Shown here: positions 52,743 to 62,631 of the stretch, in pieces | Position numbering within the stretch: the first letter of the stretch is position 1 | Layout of the letters: each line of letters opens with the position of its first letter | Assembly: GCA_947044405.1 (NCBI GenBank) | Contig: CAMRHE010000457.1 | Span: 124,001-188,000, forward strand | Direction: 5' to 3' | Origin: Leptodactylus fallax | Taxonomy: Eukaryota > Chordata > Amphibia > Anura > Leptodactylidae | Length of the DNA: 64,000 nucleotides | Notes under the pieces: generated by a model | What the model was told of the DNA's origin: nothing | The model's input: only the letters and a program-made list of their open reading frames with translations | The model's database searches: none | Position numbers and translations under genes: made by a program

Positions 52743-53520
52743 ACTGCTTTATGTGATCCTTGAAGGGAAACAGCACATGGATCACAGGATCCATTCAGTG
52801 TGGGGAAAGAGATGGGGGGTTGCCAGAACTACAATCTCCAACAGTCCTATAAATGTGAATGGAGCACCAATCACACAAATGCACTGGCGCTTCATTCACA
52901 GAGAGACCTCTGAGGGACTTTTGGTCCCCCATTCTCCTGATCACTGGGGGGTCCCAGAGGGGCTCTGTAGAGACGCTACAGTATAATAGGATGACCTTCC
53001 ATTTGTTCGGTTTCATAAAAAAACAAGATAGATGTCATAAAGGAAGAAGGGGCAGCCAGTGTTTGTTGTTGTTCGGGGGAAAGCCTGGGAAGGGGAGAGT
53101 AAGCTAAAAGGTTGTCTATGTCCATAGGGAAGAGATACTCTTATTTATTTCCAATTCTTGGAGGACAAGCATGCCCTTCAAGGTATCCATCGTAACTGGT
53201 TCATTAGAAGTGGGAAACTCAGAAATATTGTCATGGTCAACCAGCGAAACATTGACCGATTCCGAGATTTGTTTTTTAGACCACAAGGGTATGTGCAGAA
53301 TCAGAAACCCAGTCAACTTTTACTTAACAGTGCAACTGTGATTAGCAGCAGGTTCAGAACATTGTGAATGAGGTTTATAAGGAGGTCCTCCTAAATAGGA
53401 CATAATAGACCCCTCTGGCCCTTCCATTCAGCGAATCCCCACCAGGAGGAACTATAAGTAAGGAGTTAGGGCTTCCTGCACCCATAAAAATCCTACAAAC
53501 CTCATCAATAAGTTCCCTCT
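52743..53520. other. Asp flank repeat and unassigned sequence
   Basis: 52745-53100 repeats the flank at 26064-26400. Around 53120-53370 a plus frame (EDKHALQGIHRNWFIRSGKL) and a minus frame overlap. Neither is recognised. This may be a transposon scrap. Confidence 0.4.
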
Positions 53521-53529
53521 CCTTATCTT

Positions 53530-54591
53530 TCTCCTGTCACTTTTAACTGTTCTCTCTGGAATATCCGCTCAGTGTGTAACAAACTAGAATATATTAATGA
53601 CTTATCCCTCAGCATGTTTGCCCTTACTGAAACCTGGATCCAGCAGTCTGATACGGCCTCCCCTGCTGCTCTGTCTCATGGTGGCCTACAAGTCTCACAC
53701 AATTCCAGGCCTGACAACAGGAAGGGTGGAGGGGTAGGGTTACCTCTGTCCCCACAGTGCACTTTTCAGGCCATCCCACCAGTACCCTCACTCACATTCC
53801 CCTCATTTGAGGTCCATGCTGTCAGACTTTTCCGCCCACTCTTCTTACGTGTAGCTGTGATCTCCCATCCACCTGGCTCACCCTACCAATTTTTGGATCA
53901 CTTCGCTTCTTGGCTTCCCCTATTTTTATCCAGTGAAATTCCTACTCTCATCGTGGGTGACTATAACTTCCCCATTGACACCCCTGTCTCCCCAGCTGCC
54001 TCACAGTTTCTCTCAATAACCACGTCTTTTGGTCTTTCACAACTTTCCTCTTCCGCCATACATGTAGAAGACAACATTATTGATCTTGTCTTCCATCGAC
54101 TGCTCACAGTTTCTAAATTTACTAACTCTTCTCTGCCACTCTCTGACCATAACCTTCTGTCTCTCACCATCAGTGCTTTCTCTCCTTTACGGGACACACC
54201 TACTTATCATACATATAGGAATTTACGTGCTATTAACACCCAGCACCTCTCAGATACTCTACAGTCCTCTCTGTCCCCCATCTCTTCACTCTCCTGTCCC
54301 AATCTGCCCACCAGTCACTATAATGAAACCTTTAAGAGTGCATTGGATGAGGCGGATCCCCCCTCCACTCGAAAAGTTAGACACAGGAGGCAGCAACCCT
54401 GGCACACGCCAGGTGTACATGTGGAGAAAATCATGTACACCTGCAGACTTACTCCATTTGAATTTATACTTAAAACCTATAATTCTGCCCTTCACCTCGC
54501 CAAACAAGCCTATTTCACCGCTCTCATCTCTTCTCTCTCCTGTAACCCTAAAAGGCTGTTTGAAACTTTTCACTCCTTACTCACCCCTTAG
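53530..54591 (+). pseudogene. LINE endonuclease domain (APE type)
   Basis: The frame opens upstream of Met 53572 (CSLWNIRSVCNKLEYIN). It carries catalytic blocks of apurinic-type LINE endonucleases: ALTETWI (Glu), LIVGDYNFPID (Asp/Asn) and LPLSDHNLLSLTI (Asp-His). The conserved linker towards RT follows (KQAYFTALISSLSCNPKRLF) before a stop at 54591. In an active element the frame would run on into RT. Confidence 0.82.
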
Positions 54592-56278
54592 GTGCAGACG
54601 CCATTCACAGACCTTAGTACAGATGACCTTGCCACTTATTCCCATGACAAAATTGATAAGATCCGTAAATAACTGCCCAATCCCTAGGTGACACTGATCC
54701 CCTCACCAGCTGCACTTCAGACTGTTCATTCTCATCTTTTGAACCTGTTACAGAAGAGGAAGTATCTCAGCTACTTTCTTTTTCTCGCCCTACGACCTGC
54801 AGTAGTGACCCTTTCCCCTCACACCTTCTCCAGTCTCTGTCGCCTGTCGTCACGACTTACCTTACTAAAATATTTAACCTCTCTCTCTCTTCTGGAATTT
54901 TCCCATCCTCTTTCAAACATGCTGTCATAACCCCACTACTGAAGAAATCCTTTCTTGACCCGTCCTGTGCTGCTAACTATCGAACTCCCCTTCATCTCCA
55001 AAATCTTGGAACGCTTGGGTCTATTCTCGTTTGATCTGCTATATTTCTGCTAACTCTCTTCTTGACCCCTTACAATCTGGCTTCTGCACTCTGCACTCTA
55101 CTGACATGGCCCTCACAAAAGCCTCCAATGATCTCCTGATGGCTAAATCCAAAGGTGACTTCTCTCGTCTTATTTTTCTAGATCTCTCAGCAGCATTTGA
55201 CGCTGTTAACCGTCAACTCCTCCTCACTATGCTCCGCTCTGTCGGCCTCACAGACACTGCTCTCTCCTGATTCTCCTATCTCCCAGAATGCACCTTCTGT
55301 GTATCATTTGCGGGCTCTGTTTCTTCCCATTGCCGTTGGGGTTCCTCAGGGCTCGGTCCTAGGCCCCCTTCTCTTCTCCCTCTACAGGGTCCCTATTGGA
55401 CAAACCATCACTAGATTTGGCTTCCGGTACCATCTTTATGCTGATGACACCCAATTATATACGTCATCCCGTGACATCACCCCTGCACTAATACAGAACA
55501 CCAGTGACTGTCTCTCTGCCGTCTCTAATATCATGTCTTCGCTCTATCTGAAACTGAATCTCTCAAAGACTGAATTACTGCTGTTTCCACCATCTAATAG
55601 ATCTGTCCCTGATATCTCCATTGCAGTCTCCGGCCTTACCATAACTCCTAGGCAGTATGCCCGCTGCCTCGGGGTTTTGTTTGACTCAGACCTTTCCTTC
55701 ACCCCCATATCCAATCACTCGCACGCTCTTGTCATCTCCACCTCAAAAACATCTCCAGAATCCGCCCTTTCCTTACCACAGATACACTAAAGACACTTAC
55801 TGTTGTCCTGATTCACTCTCGCCTTGACTACTGTAACTCCTTACTAATCGGTCTTCCCCTTACTAAACTCTCCCCTCTACAATCTATTCTGAATGTGGCG
55901 GCCAGGCTCATCTATCAGTCTAGACGCTACAGCGATGCCTCCGGTCTGTGCCGGTCACTACATTGGCTGCCTATTCAATACAGAATACAATATAAACTTA
56001 TCCCCCTCATTCACAAGGCTCTCCATAATGCGGCACCTCCCTACATTTCCTCCCTCATCTCTGTCTATCGCCCAACCCGTACTCTGCGTTCACTCAATGA
56101 CCTAAGACTAACATCATCTATTATCAGAACCTCCCACGCTCATATACAAGACTTCTCCCGAGTTGCACCACTTCTCTGGAATGCTCTATCCCAGACTATT
56201 AGATTAACCCCCAATTTCCACAGCTTCAAGAGCAAACTAAAGACATATCTTTTCAGACAGGCCGATCACAACTCCTAG
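54592..56278 (+). pseudogene. LINE reverse transcriptase and C-terminal domain, frameshifted
   Basis: In successive frames: GFCTLHSTDMALTKASNDLL and [13 protein letters not shown] (first catalytic Asp; 55031-55270), [30 protein letters not shown] (catalytic YADD) and [15 protein letters not shown] with [12 protein letters not shown] (55197-55790), then RSLHWLPIQYRIQYKLIPLI and WNALSQTIRLTPNFHSFKSK (55895-56278). At least four frameshifts or stops make it inactive. Confidence 0.88.
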
Positions 56279-56697
56279 TGTAAACCCTTCCGTAGTTAGA
56301 TTCCCTCCTCTGTTCACGCTCCCACATTACCTCACAGGATATGATGCCATATCAGACTAGCTTTATATGTCCAGGCACCATCTGCACGTTAAAGGACACG
56401 ACTGGTGACGGCTCATACAGCTTTATATATGTGTAATGACAGTAATCTCTACTTCAAAATTATCTGACCATTGTATAAGCAATGCTACCTCCGATGCCGC
56501 CCCTGCTACCTCCTGTGTCACCCCCTCTATCACATAGATTGTAAGCTCTTGCGAGCAGGGCCCTCAGTCCCATTGTGTGAATTGACTATTTCTTTGCAAT
56601 GTATCTTTTTTGTCTGTACCTGAACCCTACAAATTGTACAGTGCTGCGGAATATGTTGGCGTTATATAAATAAAATTTATTATTATATTATTATCCA

Positions 56698-56875
56698 GGG
56701 TTTTATACTGATTACCATATTGGAATTTTTCCCATGAAATGGGGCAATTGGCATAAGCCTCATTGGGGTTTTTGCCTTCTTCTGGATCAACACTGTAGGG
56801 TACTGTAGGGTTATAGGTTGGACTTGATGGACTGGTGTCTTCAGCCAACCTCATCTACTATGTAACTATGTAATG
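56698..56875 (+). mobile_element. CR1-like LINE 3' tail
   Basis: ggttggacttgatggactgg, tcttcagccaacctcatcta and the terminal ctatgtaactatgtaa repeat resemble the 3' ends of CR1-clade LINEs (a GGTTGGAC stem pairing with CCAACC, then short tandem octamers). It sits directly after the L2 tail. Confidence 0.55.
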
Positions 56876-57837
56876 TAGATAAATAGGAGCGAGCGTCGGG
56901 AACAGCAAGCAGCCGCGGCTGAATAGTGGAGGTAGGTACTCACAGTCCCGTGATGGGGAAGGGTCCCCGGCCTTCACAAGATGGAACAGGGAGTGAAGGT
57001 GACAGCGATGGGCAACCACTTCAGGTATATTGGAGGTCATCAGCAAGGCTGGTAGTAGGAAAGGAGGCCTCCTTATGTAGAATACAGGACCACACAAGAT
57101 AGTTATGTGCAGGACCTGCTTCATCAAGATGGTGACTTGGCAGTGTGAAGATGGTAGGCCGCAATCCAGGAATTCAGTGAGGTCTTCAGTCGGAGGCAAG
57201 AAACTCCCATGAAATGTTTGACTAGTGCCTAGGGAAGAGTCCTGGGGTAGTTTTAGGTAGAAATCTGTAGCGATAAAGCCAGGATGGAACAGATATAAAG
57301 AGGATTCTCTGTAGAGCTCAGATCTACACGTCTGATCACAGTGCTGGCAAGTCACGTCCCCCCGACATCGCCCATTCTCACTAACATCAACATGAACAGC
57401 AAAGTGTATGATGTTGTTCCACAACATTGTCCAGCCATGCCTCCAGTGCCGCTTTAACCATAGGGCCAACAGTGCATCCGCACTGGTCCTATGGTAGCAG
57501 GGGCCCCCTCAACTGCCCCGGATCGAGCAGGACAATCCCACATTTATGTGGCCGTCCTGCTGTTCTGGGTCGCAGGCAGTGATTTCAACTCTATATATGT
57601 CCTTAGGCCACAGATAGAGGTTGAATACAATAGTGGAGCTATCAGCTCTTTGCTCCATTATTCAGCCTTCAGCTGGTGATGTCTGCGGCAAGGAAGTACA
57701 ATGAGCGCCAACCCCAGGCATTATTAAAGCCGTAGCCTGCAGATCCGTGAGAATGGGGTTAGGTGAGTATTCTTTGTTTGTTTTTTTTTAACAGAGCCCC
57801 CTAATGTATTAATAAGGCCCTGAATGTCTCTTTCTTT
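56876..57837. other. Intergenic DNA, no recognised gene
   Basis: The 203-codon minus frame at 56858-57469 has no recognisable domain and starts in a CR1 tail. The phrase ccacaacattgtccagccat near 57420 recalls the start of the Gypsy scraps. I do not support a gene here. Confidence 0.4.
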
Positions 57838-57985
57838 TCTCCTTAAGAGTTTGTAGTAGTTGTAACAGGGTCCTGTTCATATACTCAAAGGACCCATGGG
57901 GTTGGAATTGATAAGGGTGATCCTCAATTTCCAGTCTAATACTCACTGGCCATGTTACCCTTTCAAGGCTAAATCTCATTTCTTT
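57838..57985 (-). pseudogene. Ty3/Gypsy integrase fragment without a Trp neighbour
   Basis: Minus strand reads VTWPVSIRLEIEDHPYQFQP then HGSFEYMNRTLLQLLQTLKE. It is the only copy not attached to a tRNA-Trp and may represent the state before the tRNA joined or after its loss. Confidence 0.65.
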
Positions 57986-58137
57986 CCTAATTTTCTTCAA
58001 ATAGAGTTTTTTGTAAATATATATAAAAACAACGTCGGAACTGTCACCTATCACTATTATAGTATATGTCCAGTGAAGTGAAATGACTGTGAAAAAATCA
58101 GGGCAGGGAACAGGCAAAAGGAGGAGGAGCACGTAAC

Positions 58138-58650
58138 CTGAGAGAGTTGTTTATGATGAATAACAACGGTGGATGAAAAGTCTTGGTCTCGTTGGACATG
58201 GCCAAGGCCTTCATCTCAGTTGGGTTGCATTACCTATGCCAGTTTCTAGACAAATTCAAATTTCCCCCTAATTGTATTAAATGGCCCATCTTCTTTATCA
58301 TCTGGTGACCTCCTGCAAAGTGATACCTATTAGGGATGCCCCTTATTAACTCTCCTGTATGCATCAGCGATTGGACTCTTGGTGAGTCTTCTTCGACAAA
58401 CCCTGAAGTGCCAGATCAGATGTGGGGGATGTAGTGTTACCAATCAGTCTATACACAGATGATAGGTTGCTTTACCTGGGAGATAAAGAGGAGTCACTGA
58501 CTGTAGTGCTACATACTGAATATATTTTTCGAGTTGCCTACGTGTCCTGACCCACTTCTTCCAGAAGCTTCCCAGTATTTGGTATGATAAACAGGCCAGG
58601 GTTGGCAGTCACCTGCATATCTACCCAGATCATCTCCTATATGGTGGTAA
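58138..58650 (+). pseudogene. L1-like RT remnant
   Basis: Broken frames give SLDMAKAF-like LVGHGQGLHLS, then VYTDDRLLYLGDKEESLTVV (YxDD box). It follows the Gypsy scrap as at 28.3 kb but extends further, showing that the scraps in the Trp units are internal deletions of this longer ancestor. Confidence 0.65.
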
Positions 58651-59460
58651 TAGAGGCACTGTTGGTAGCTGACATGTCCATCCACTCTGGTGATTCACAA
58701 TCTTGTCTCGTGGACAACATATTATAATGTAGGTTTTGACCAATGTATGGCTCTTTGGCACAATGCGTTTCTTCCTGAACTTTCAAATTTGGTGGTACAG
58801 GACAACTTTTGACGTGATGGATCTGGTGATACTAGGCAACTTTAGACAGAATTGGGCTGGTGGTACTTGCCAACTTTTGATATGATGGGGCTGATGGTCT
58901 GGACAAGTTTCAAAATCCTAATATTGCTAAGGTCTGAGGACAAACTTAGGTCAGATTCACATGTGCGGCAAATGTCCAGTCGGCACAAATCTAACATAAA
59001 TCGCCAGGCGAAAAAGTGCTGCAAGCTCTACTTTTTTGTCCTCCCATTTCAGTAAAACAAAACAGACATCCAACGAATTCCTAACAGACATCATTATAGT
59101 CAATAGAATCCCACAAGCTCTGTTGGCAGATGTCAAGAAGAAAGTGATGTTCCGTGCCCAGAAGATCCGAGCAGGAAGACAGGTAAGTATGATGGGGTGT
59201 GTGTAGGGGAAGGGGTAGTATAGGTGACGTTTTGTTTCCGGAAACGGGGAAACTGAACATCACTGGAAAATCTGAAAATGTGCCTTGGGCGTTCATGCAA
59301 TCTGGGTAAATATACATTTTTTGTAAAGTAAGTTTGAAGTTAGGCAGGAGGAGGGTGCTTACCTTAGTATAAAGTATAATTTTATGCCAGACATCCTCTT
59401 TAATGTAATCGTAGAAGGATCATCAATGGGTTAACAGGTGAAAATTTTAGGTTTATGGGA
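58651..59460. other. Intergenic DNA and Leu upstream flank
   Basis: From about 59320 the sequence matches the Leu flanks at 45.65 and 49.28 kb. Before that nothing is recognised. Confidence 0.45.
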
Positions 59461-59542
59461 GGTAGCGTGGCCGAGCGGTTTAAGGCGCTGGTTTTAGGCT
59501 CCAGTCTCTCTGGAGGCGTTGGTTCGAATCCCACCACTGCCA
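59461..59542 (+). tRNA. tRNA-Leu (TAG), several mismatches
   Basis: 82 nt with anticodon TAG, but the anticodon stem has a U-U mismatch (CTGGT/TCCAG), the T-stem a U-C mismatch (gcgttggttcg) and the acceptor a C-A mismatch (ccaccactgcca). A TTTT terminator follows. Paralogues at 45772 and 49413 are perfect, so this copy is probably becoming a pseudogene. Confidence 0.6.
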
Positions 59543-59862
59543 ATTCTTTGCATTTTCCTTCCTCTGTTTTACTGGTGACTTATATAGTGTTTTCATTACA
59601 TGTCTTTAACTTGTTCATTTTTTTAAGGTTTCTCACTAAGAAAAACTAAAAAGCTTTATCAAACTCTTTGACCACTAACATTCACTACAAGTTTCAAAAG
59701 TGACAAAAAACAAGTCTGCTATGGTAACATTACACTAGTGTTATTGCACTGTGTGCATAGTCAGATATAGTCAGTATCACTATAACACCTCAGTGAGAAC
59801 ATGTTATACACAGAAACAGGAATAAAAAGTTAAGGGGCTCAGAAACAAAGGCAAAACATTAC

Positions 59863-59934
59863 AGGTCCCACCGAGATTTGAACTCGGATCGCTGGATTCA
59901 AAGTCCAGAGTGCTAACCATTACACCATGGAACC
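59863..59934 (-). tRNA. tRNA-Gln (TTG) on a CTG-type body
   Basis: 72 nt, fully paired, terminator TTTT. Body and flanks match the CTG genes at 46168 and 10822, including T-arm CCGAGTTCAAATCTCGG. Only the first anticodon base differs (attcaaagtcc for attcagagtcc). The other TTG genes have a different T-arm (TTCGAAT). Confidence 0.93.
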
Positions 59935-60081
59935 AGTCTACATGCTGTCATTTTTGGATATTTCTAGTAGGAAATAGGGGAGTGCAATGGATAGAGCCAT
60001 ATGCAAAAATTACCTTATATTTGCATGTAAAATTTATTTTCACTATTAGGGATTTGTATTCAGAAGACAGAATCAGAGAGA

Positions 60082-60095
60082 CCAGCAGGTGGCGG
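60082..60095 (+). promoter_or_regulatory. CTCF-consensus motif
   Basis: CCAGCAGGTGGCGG, identical to the site at 49997 and 286 bp from tRNA-Ile 60381. Confidence 0.55.
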
Positions 60096-60380
60096 TATTA
60101 CTCTATGATGCCAAGCCATGATCATAGAAAGACTGGCAGGAGGAGACTGGGGTCAGTATTTTACATTTGGAAGAGTTCTGTGGTCGGTACGTGGGGGATG
60201 TTGCTGGTACTCCTCATGCAGGTTCTTCTGGGCTGCATGCTCTTTTTTAATGGGGGCAAGATGTAGTTTTTGTTGGTATCATTTTCTGATATGTACAATT
60301 TTCTGATTACATTTTATTGCCCCAAGCCCCACACAGAGTCTAATGCCACTTGTCCTGTACCTAAAGATAAAAAAAAAAAC

Positions 60381-60454
60381 TGGCCCGTACGGGGATCTAA
60401 CCCGCGACCTTGGCGTTATTAGCACCACGCTCTAACCAACTGAGCTAACCGGCC
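60381..60454 (-). tRNA. tRNA-Ile (AAT) with T-loop C56A
   Basis: 74 nt, all stems paired, anticodon AAT, strong terminator. The T-loop reads TTAGATC instead of TTCGATC. C56 is nearly invariant, contacts G19 and lies in the B box, so transcription and folding should both suffer. Likely inactive. Confidence 0.6.
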
Positions 60455-60687
60455 ATATATTGCTTCCAATATTACCAGCTATTTCCTCAAGATCAATTCA
60501 GCCTGGAGAACTAGAAGAGAAGCCACAGGAACTACAATCTCTGGCAGCTCCATATGATGGAACTATATTGACATTGGTTTTATTACGACTTACCATCTTT
60601 ACTAAATAAAACGCCATTTTTAATAAACAATATATTATATATCGTCCCAGAAAGAGACTCGAACCTATTCCTACATAAGGAAAAAGA

Positions 60688-60759
60688 TGACCCCGACGTG
60701 ATTTGAACACGCAACCTTCTGATCTGGAGTCAGACGCGCTACCGTTGCGCCACGAGGTC
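60688..60759 (-). tRNA. tRNA-Trp (anticodon CCA)
   Basis: A perfect 72-nt cloverleaf and T5 terminator, the paralogue of the CCG-anticodon gene at 50630. The B-box-like motif 3' of it is slightly altered (gactcgaacctattcc). Confidence 0.95.
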
Positions 60760-61773
60760 AGCTGATAATCTAAACTTTTCTATTGTGAAGTGATAATATT
60801 GAAATATTGATTCATGACTTTTGAAGAAAAATAAAAATTGTAGATTTGTAGCACAGGGTGTTATCCTAAAGCCATAAACTCTGCTGACAACCTTGACCAA
60901 GGGTGTTCTGGGCTGGTACCAACCCCAAGAACTGAGACACTCCTTCCCTTCTCTCCCCTGCTCACATCTGGGTCTTCACTGGCTATACTATAGCAGACCT
61001 CCCAACAGTCCCGGATTCCAGGTCCTGTTCCGCTGTCCCATCGCGAGGCATGTCTTGATTTCAACTCATCTGAGTCTGGGGGACATTAAACATTAACGTT
61101 CCCCCAGTTTAAACTGGTGCAACAGGAGAGGGACTTTATTCTGTGGGGCCAATTGGATGGGAACATTATAATGAGGGGGTATATAATGTTAGGGTGACTG
61201 TAGGAGCATTATACTGTGTAGGGGTACAAAGAGAAATGGGTGGGGCTAAATTTGAAAGTTGGGTGGTGTGCTATAATGTATCAGTCCTCATAGCACAGGT
61301 AACTAGCTGCCACATGATAGAGGAGGTGGAGAGTCCCAGGGGCAGGTTCTAATCATGCGACCCAAGGCCGGATTCTCCAGGTCTAGCTTGAAAAGATCCC
61401 AAAGGAAGTAAGTAAAATTACATATCCTGGACAGCCCCTTTAAGCAATACACAGCTCTTATTCACATAGCTGGCCTGTCTGTGTAATACAGGTAAGGATG
61501 GGATCTCTAGATCAAAAGATCAATGTTAGCAAGAGATGAGGAGCCTGAGCAGAGGACCCCTATATTAACTGAGAATTCCCTAACAGAGTCTATGAAAATG
61601 GCTTTTCTAAACTACACAAGAATTTTTATATATTATATTACTATTATATTGTGCATTATATGAGTTTCATCTTTTATGTTACATAGTAAATCTATATTGT
61701 GAACATAACAAAGACAGATGAAATGACAGGAAACTGAAGAGCTAAATCTTTGAAATGAAAAAAAAAAAGTAGA
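60760..61773. repeat. Insertion between Trp and Gly, duplicated at 63363-63990
   Basis: 60841-61500 (caagggtgttctgggctgg, gcagacctcccaacagtccc) recurs at 63363-63990 but is absent between Trp 50630 and Gly 51243. No gene; the small opposing frames are unsupported. Confidence 0.6.
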
Positions 61774-61845
61774 TGCATTGGCCGGGAATCGAACCCGGGT
61801 CTCCCCGCGTGGCAGGCGAGAATTCTACCACTGAACCACCAATGC
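61774..61845 (-). tRNA. tRNA-Gly (GCC), one-base insertion
   Basis: 72 nt, one longer than 51243 because of an extra G in GCGGGGAG at the anticodon-stem/variable-region border, plus one T-stem-side substitution. Anticodon GCC, acceptor and T-arm intact, T10 terminator. Probably still foldable. Confidence 0.82.
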
Positions 61846-62559
61846 TTTTCTGAGTGCATTGTGGTGCTACTATCCCTCCCTTACCTCTGTTAATCCCTGG
61901 TTCTTGACCCCTATACATTTTATTTTATCCCATATCATACCAATATGTTACTTTTGAATTTGTCACTGGATCTTGTACTTTTCATGCATCACTCCGCACT
62001 GTTGTATTTTTTTATGTGACTGTCTTTATATTTAGTGGGAGAGTGAAGAAATCAGGCGATACCTTTTAGAGGCTAACTGAGGATATTTGATAGTAAGCTT
62101 TCGAGAGTGCTAGCTCTCTTCATCAGACATGGTGTAATACAAGAAACTTAAAATGCACACTTTTTATACACACAGGTCATGGAGCTTTAAAGAACCTTGG
62201 AGTAACAAAATGCAATATAAGTAGAGAAGTTATTTACAACAGGTCAGGAAATAAACAGTCTGGAAAATTTGTGGGGCGTGACGGAGGGATCAGTAATTCT
62301 TGCTGCTATCTGTTTGCTATCAGGAGGTGATTTGTGACCCTCACAGCTCATACATAGTGTGACATAAAACTGGCATGAATATTAAGTCCAAAATGCAGAG
62401 TTTGAAATTTTCTCTGGCAGCTCCATATGACGGAACTATATTGACATTGTTTTATTACAGTTTACTATTTTTACTAAATAAAACACCATTTTCAATAAAC
62501 AATATATTATATATCGGCCCAGAAAGAGACTCGAACCTGTTCCTACATGAAGAAAAAGA
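61846..62559. repeat. Intergenic DNA with a Penelope-like or related repeat
   Basis: 62050-62145 contains gaggctaactgaggatattt and taagctttcgagagtgctag with ctctcttcatcag, a phrase type common in fish and frog genomes and associated with retroelement ends. The hairpin gagagtgctagctctc lies within it. Assignment is tentative. Confidence 0.4.
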
Positions 62560-62631
62560 TGACCCCGACGTGATTTGAACACGCAACCTTCTGATCTGGA
62601 GTCAGACGCGCTACCGTTGTGCCACGAGGTC
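62560..62631 (-). tRNA. tRNA-Trp (CCA), D-stem mismatch
   Basis: 72 nt, anticodon CCA, all stems good except an A-C mismatch in the D-stem (GCAC/GCGC), the same change as at 22224 and 27883. T5 terminator and the 3' B-box-like motif are present. Confidence 0.75.

Larger units (their letters stand above)
53530..56690 (+). mobile_element. L2-like non-LTR retrotransposon (LINE)
   Basis: Endonuclease, reverse transcriptase and C-terminal conserved region occur in order, followed by a 3' end with agctcttgcgagcagggccc, gtgctgcggaatatgttggc and a (att)n tail. Those 3' features and the LHWLP motif point to the L2 clade. The 5' UTR and any ORF1 are not recognised, so it is probably 5'-truncated. Confidence 0.88.

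Noticed and set aside
53116..53367. Gene fragment in two opposite frames
   Set aside because: The translation looks non-random in places but I could not assign a family on either strand, so no gene is called.
56858..57469. 203-codon minus-strand protein gene
   Set aside because: No domain or motif is recognised, it begins in a CR1-like tail, and overlapping frames exist on the other strand.
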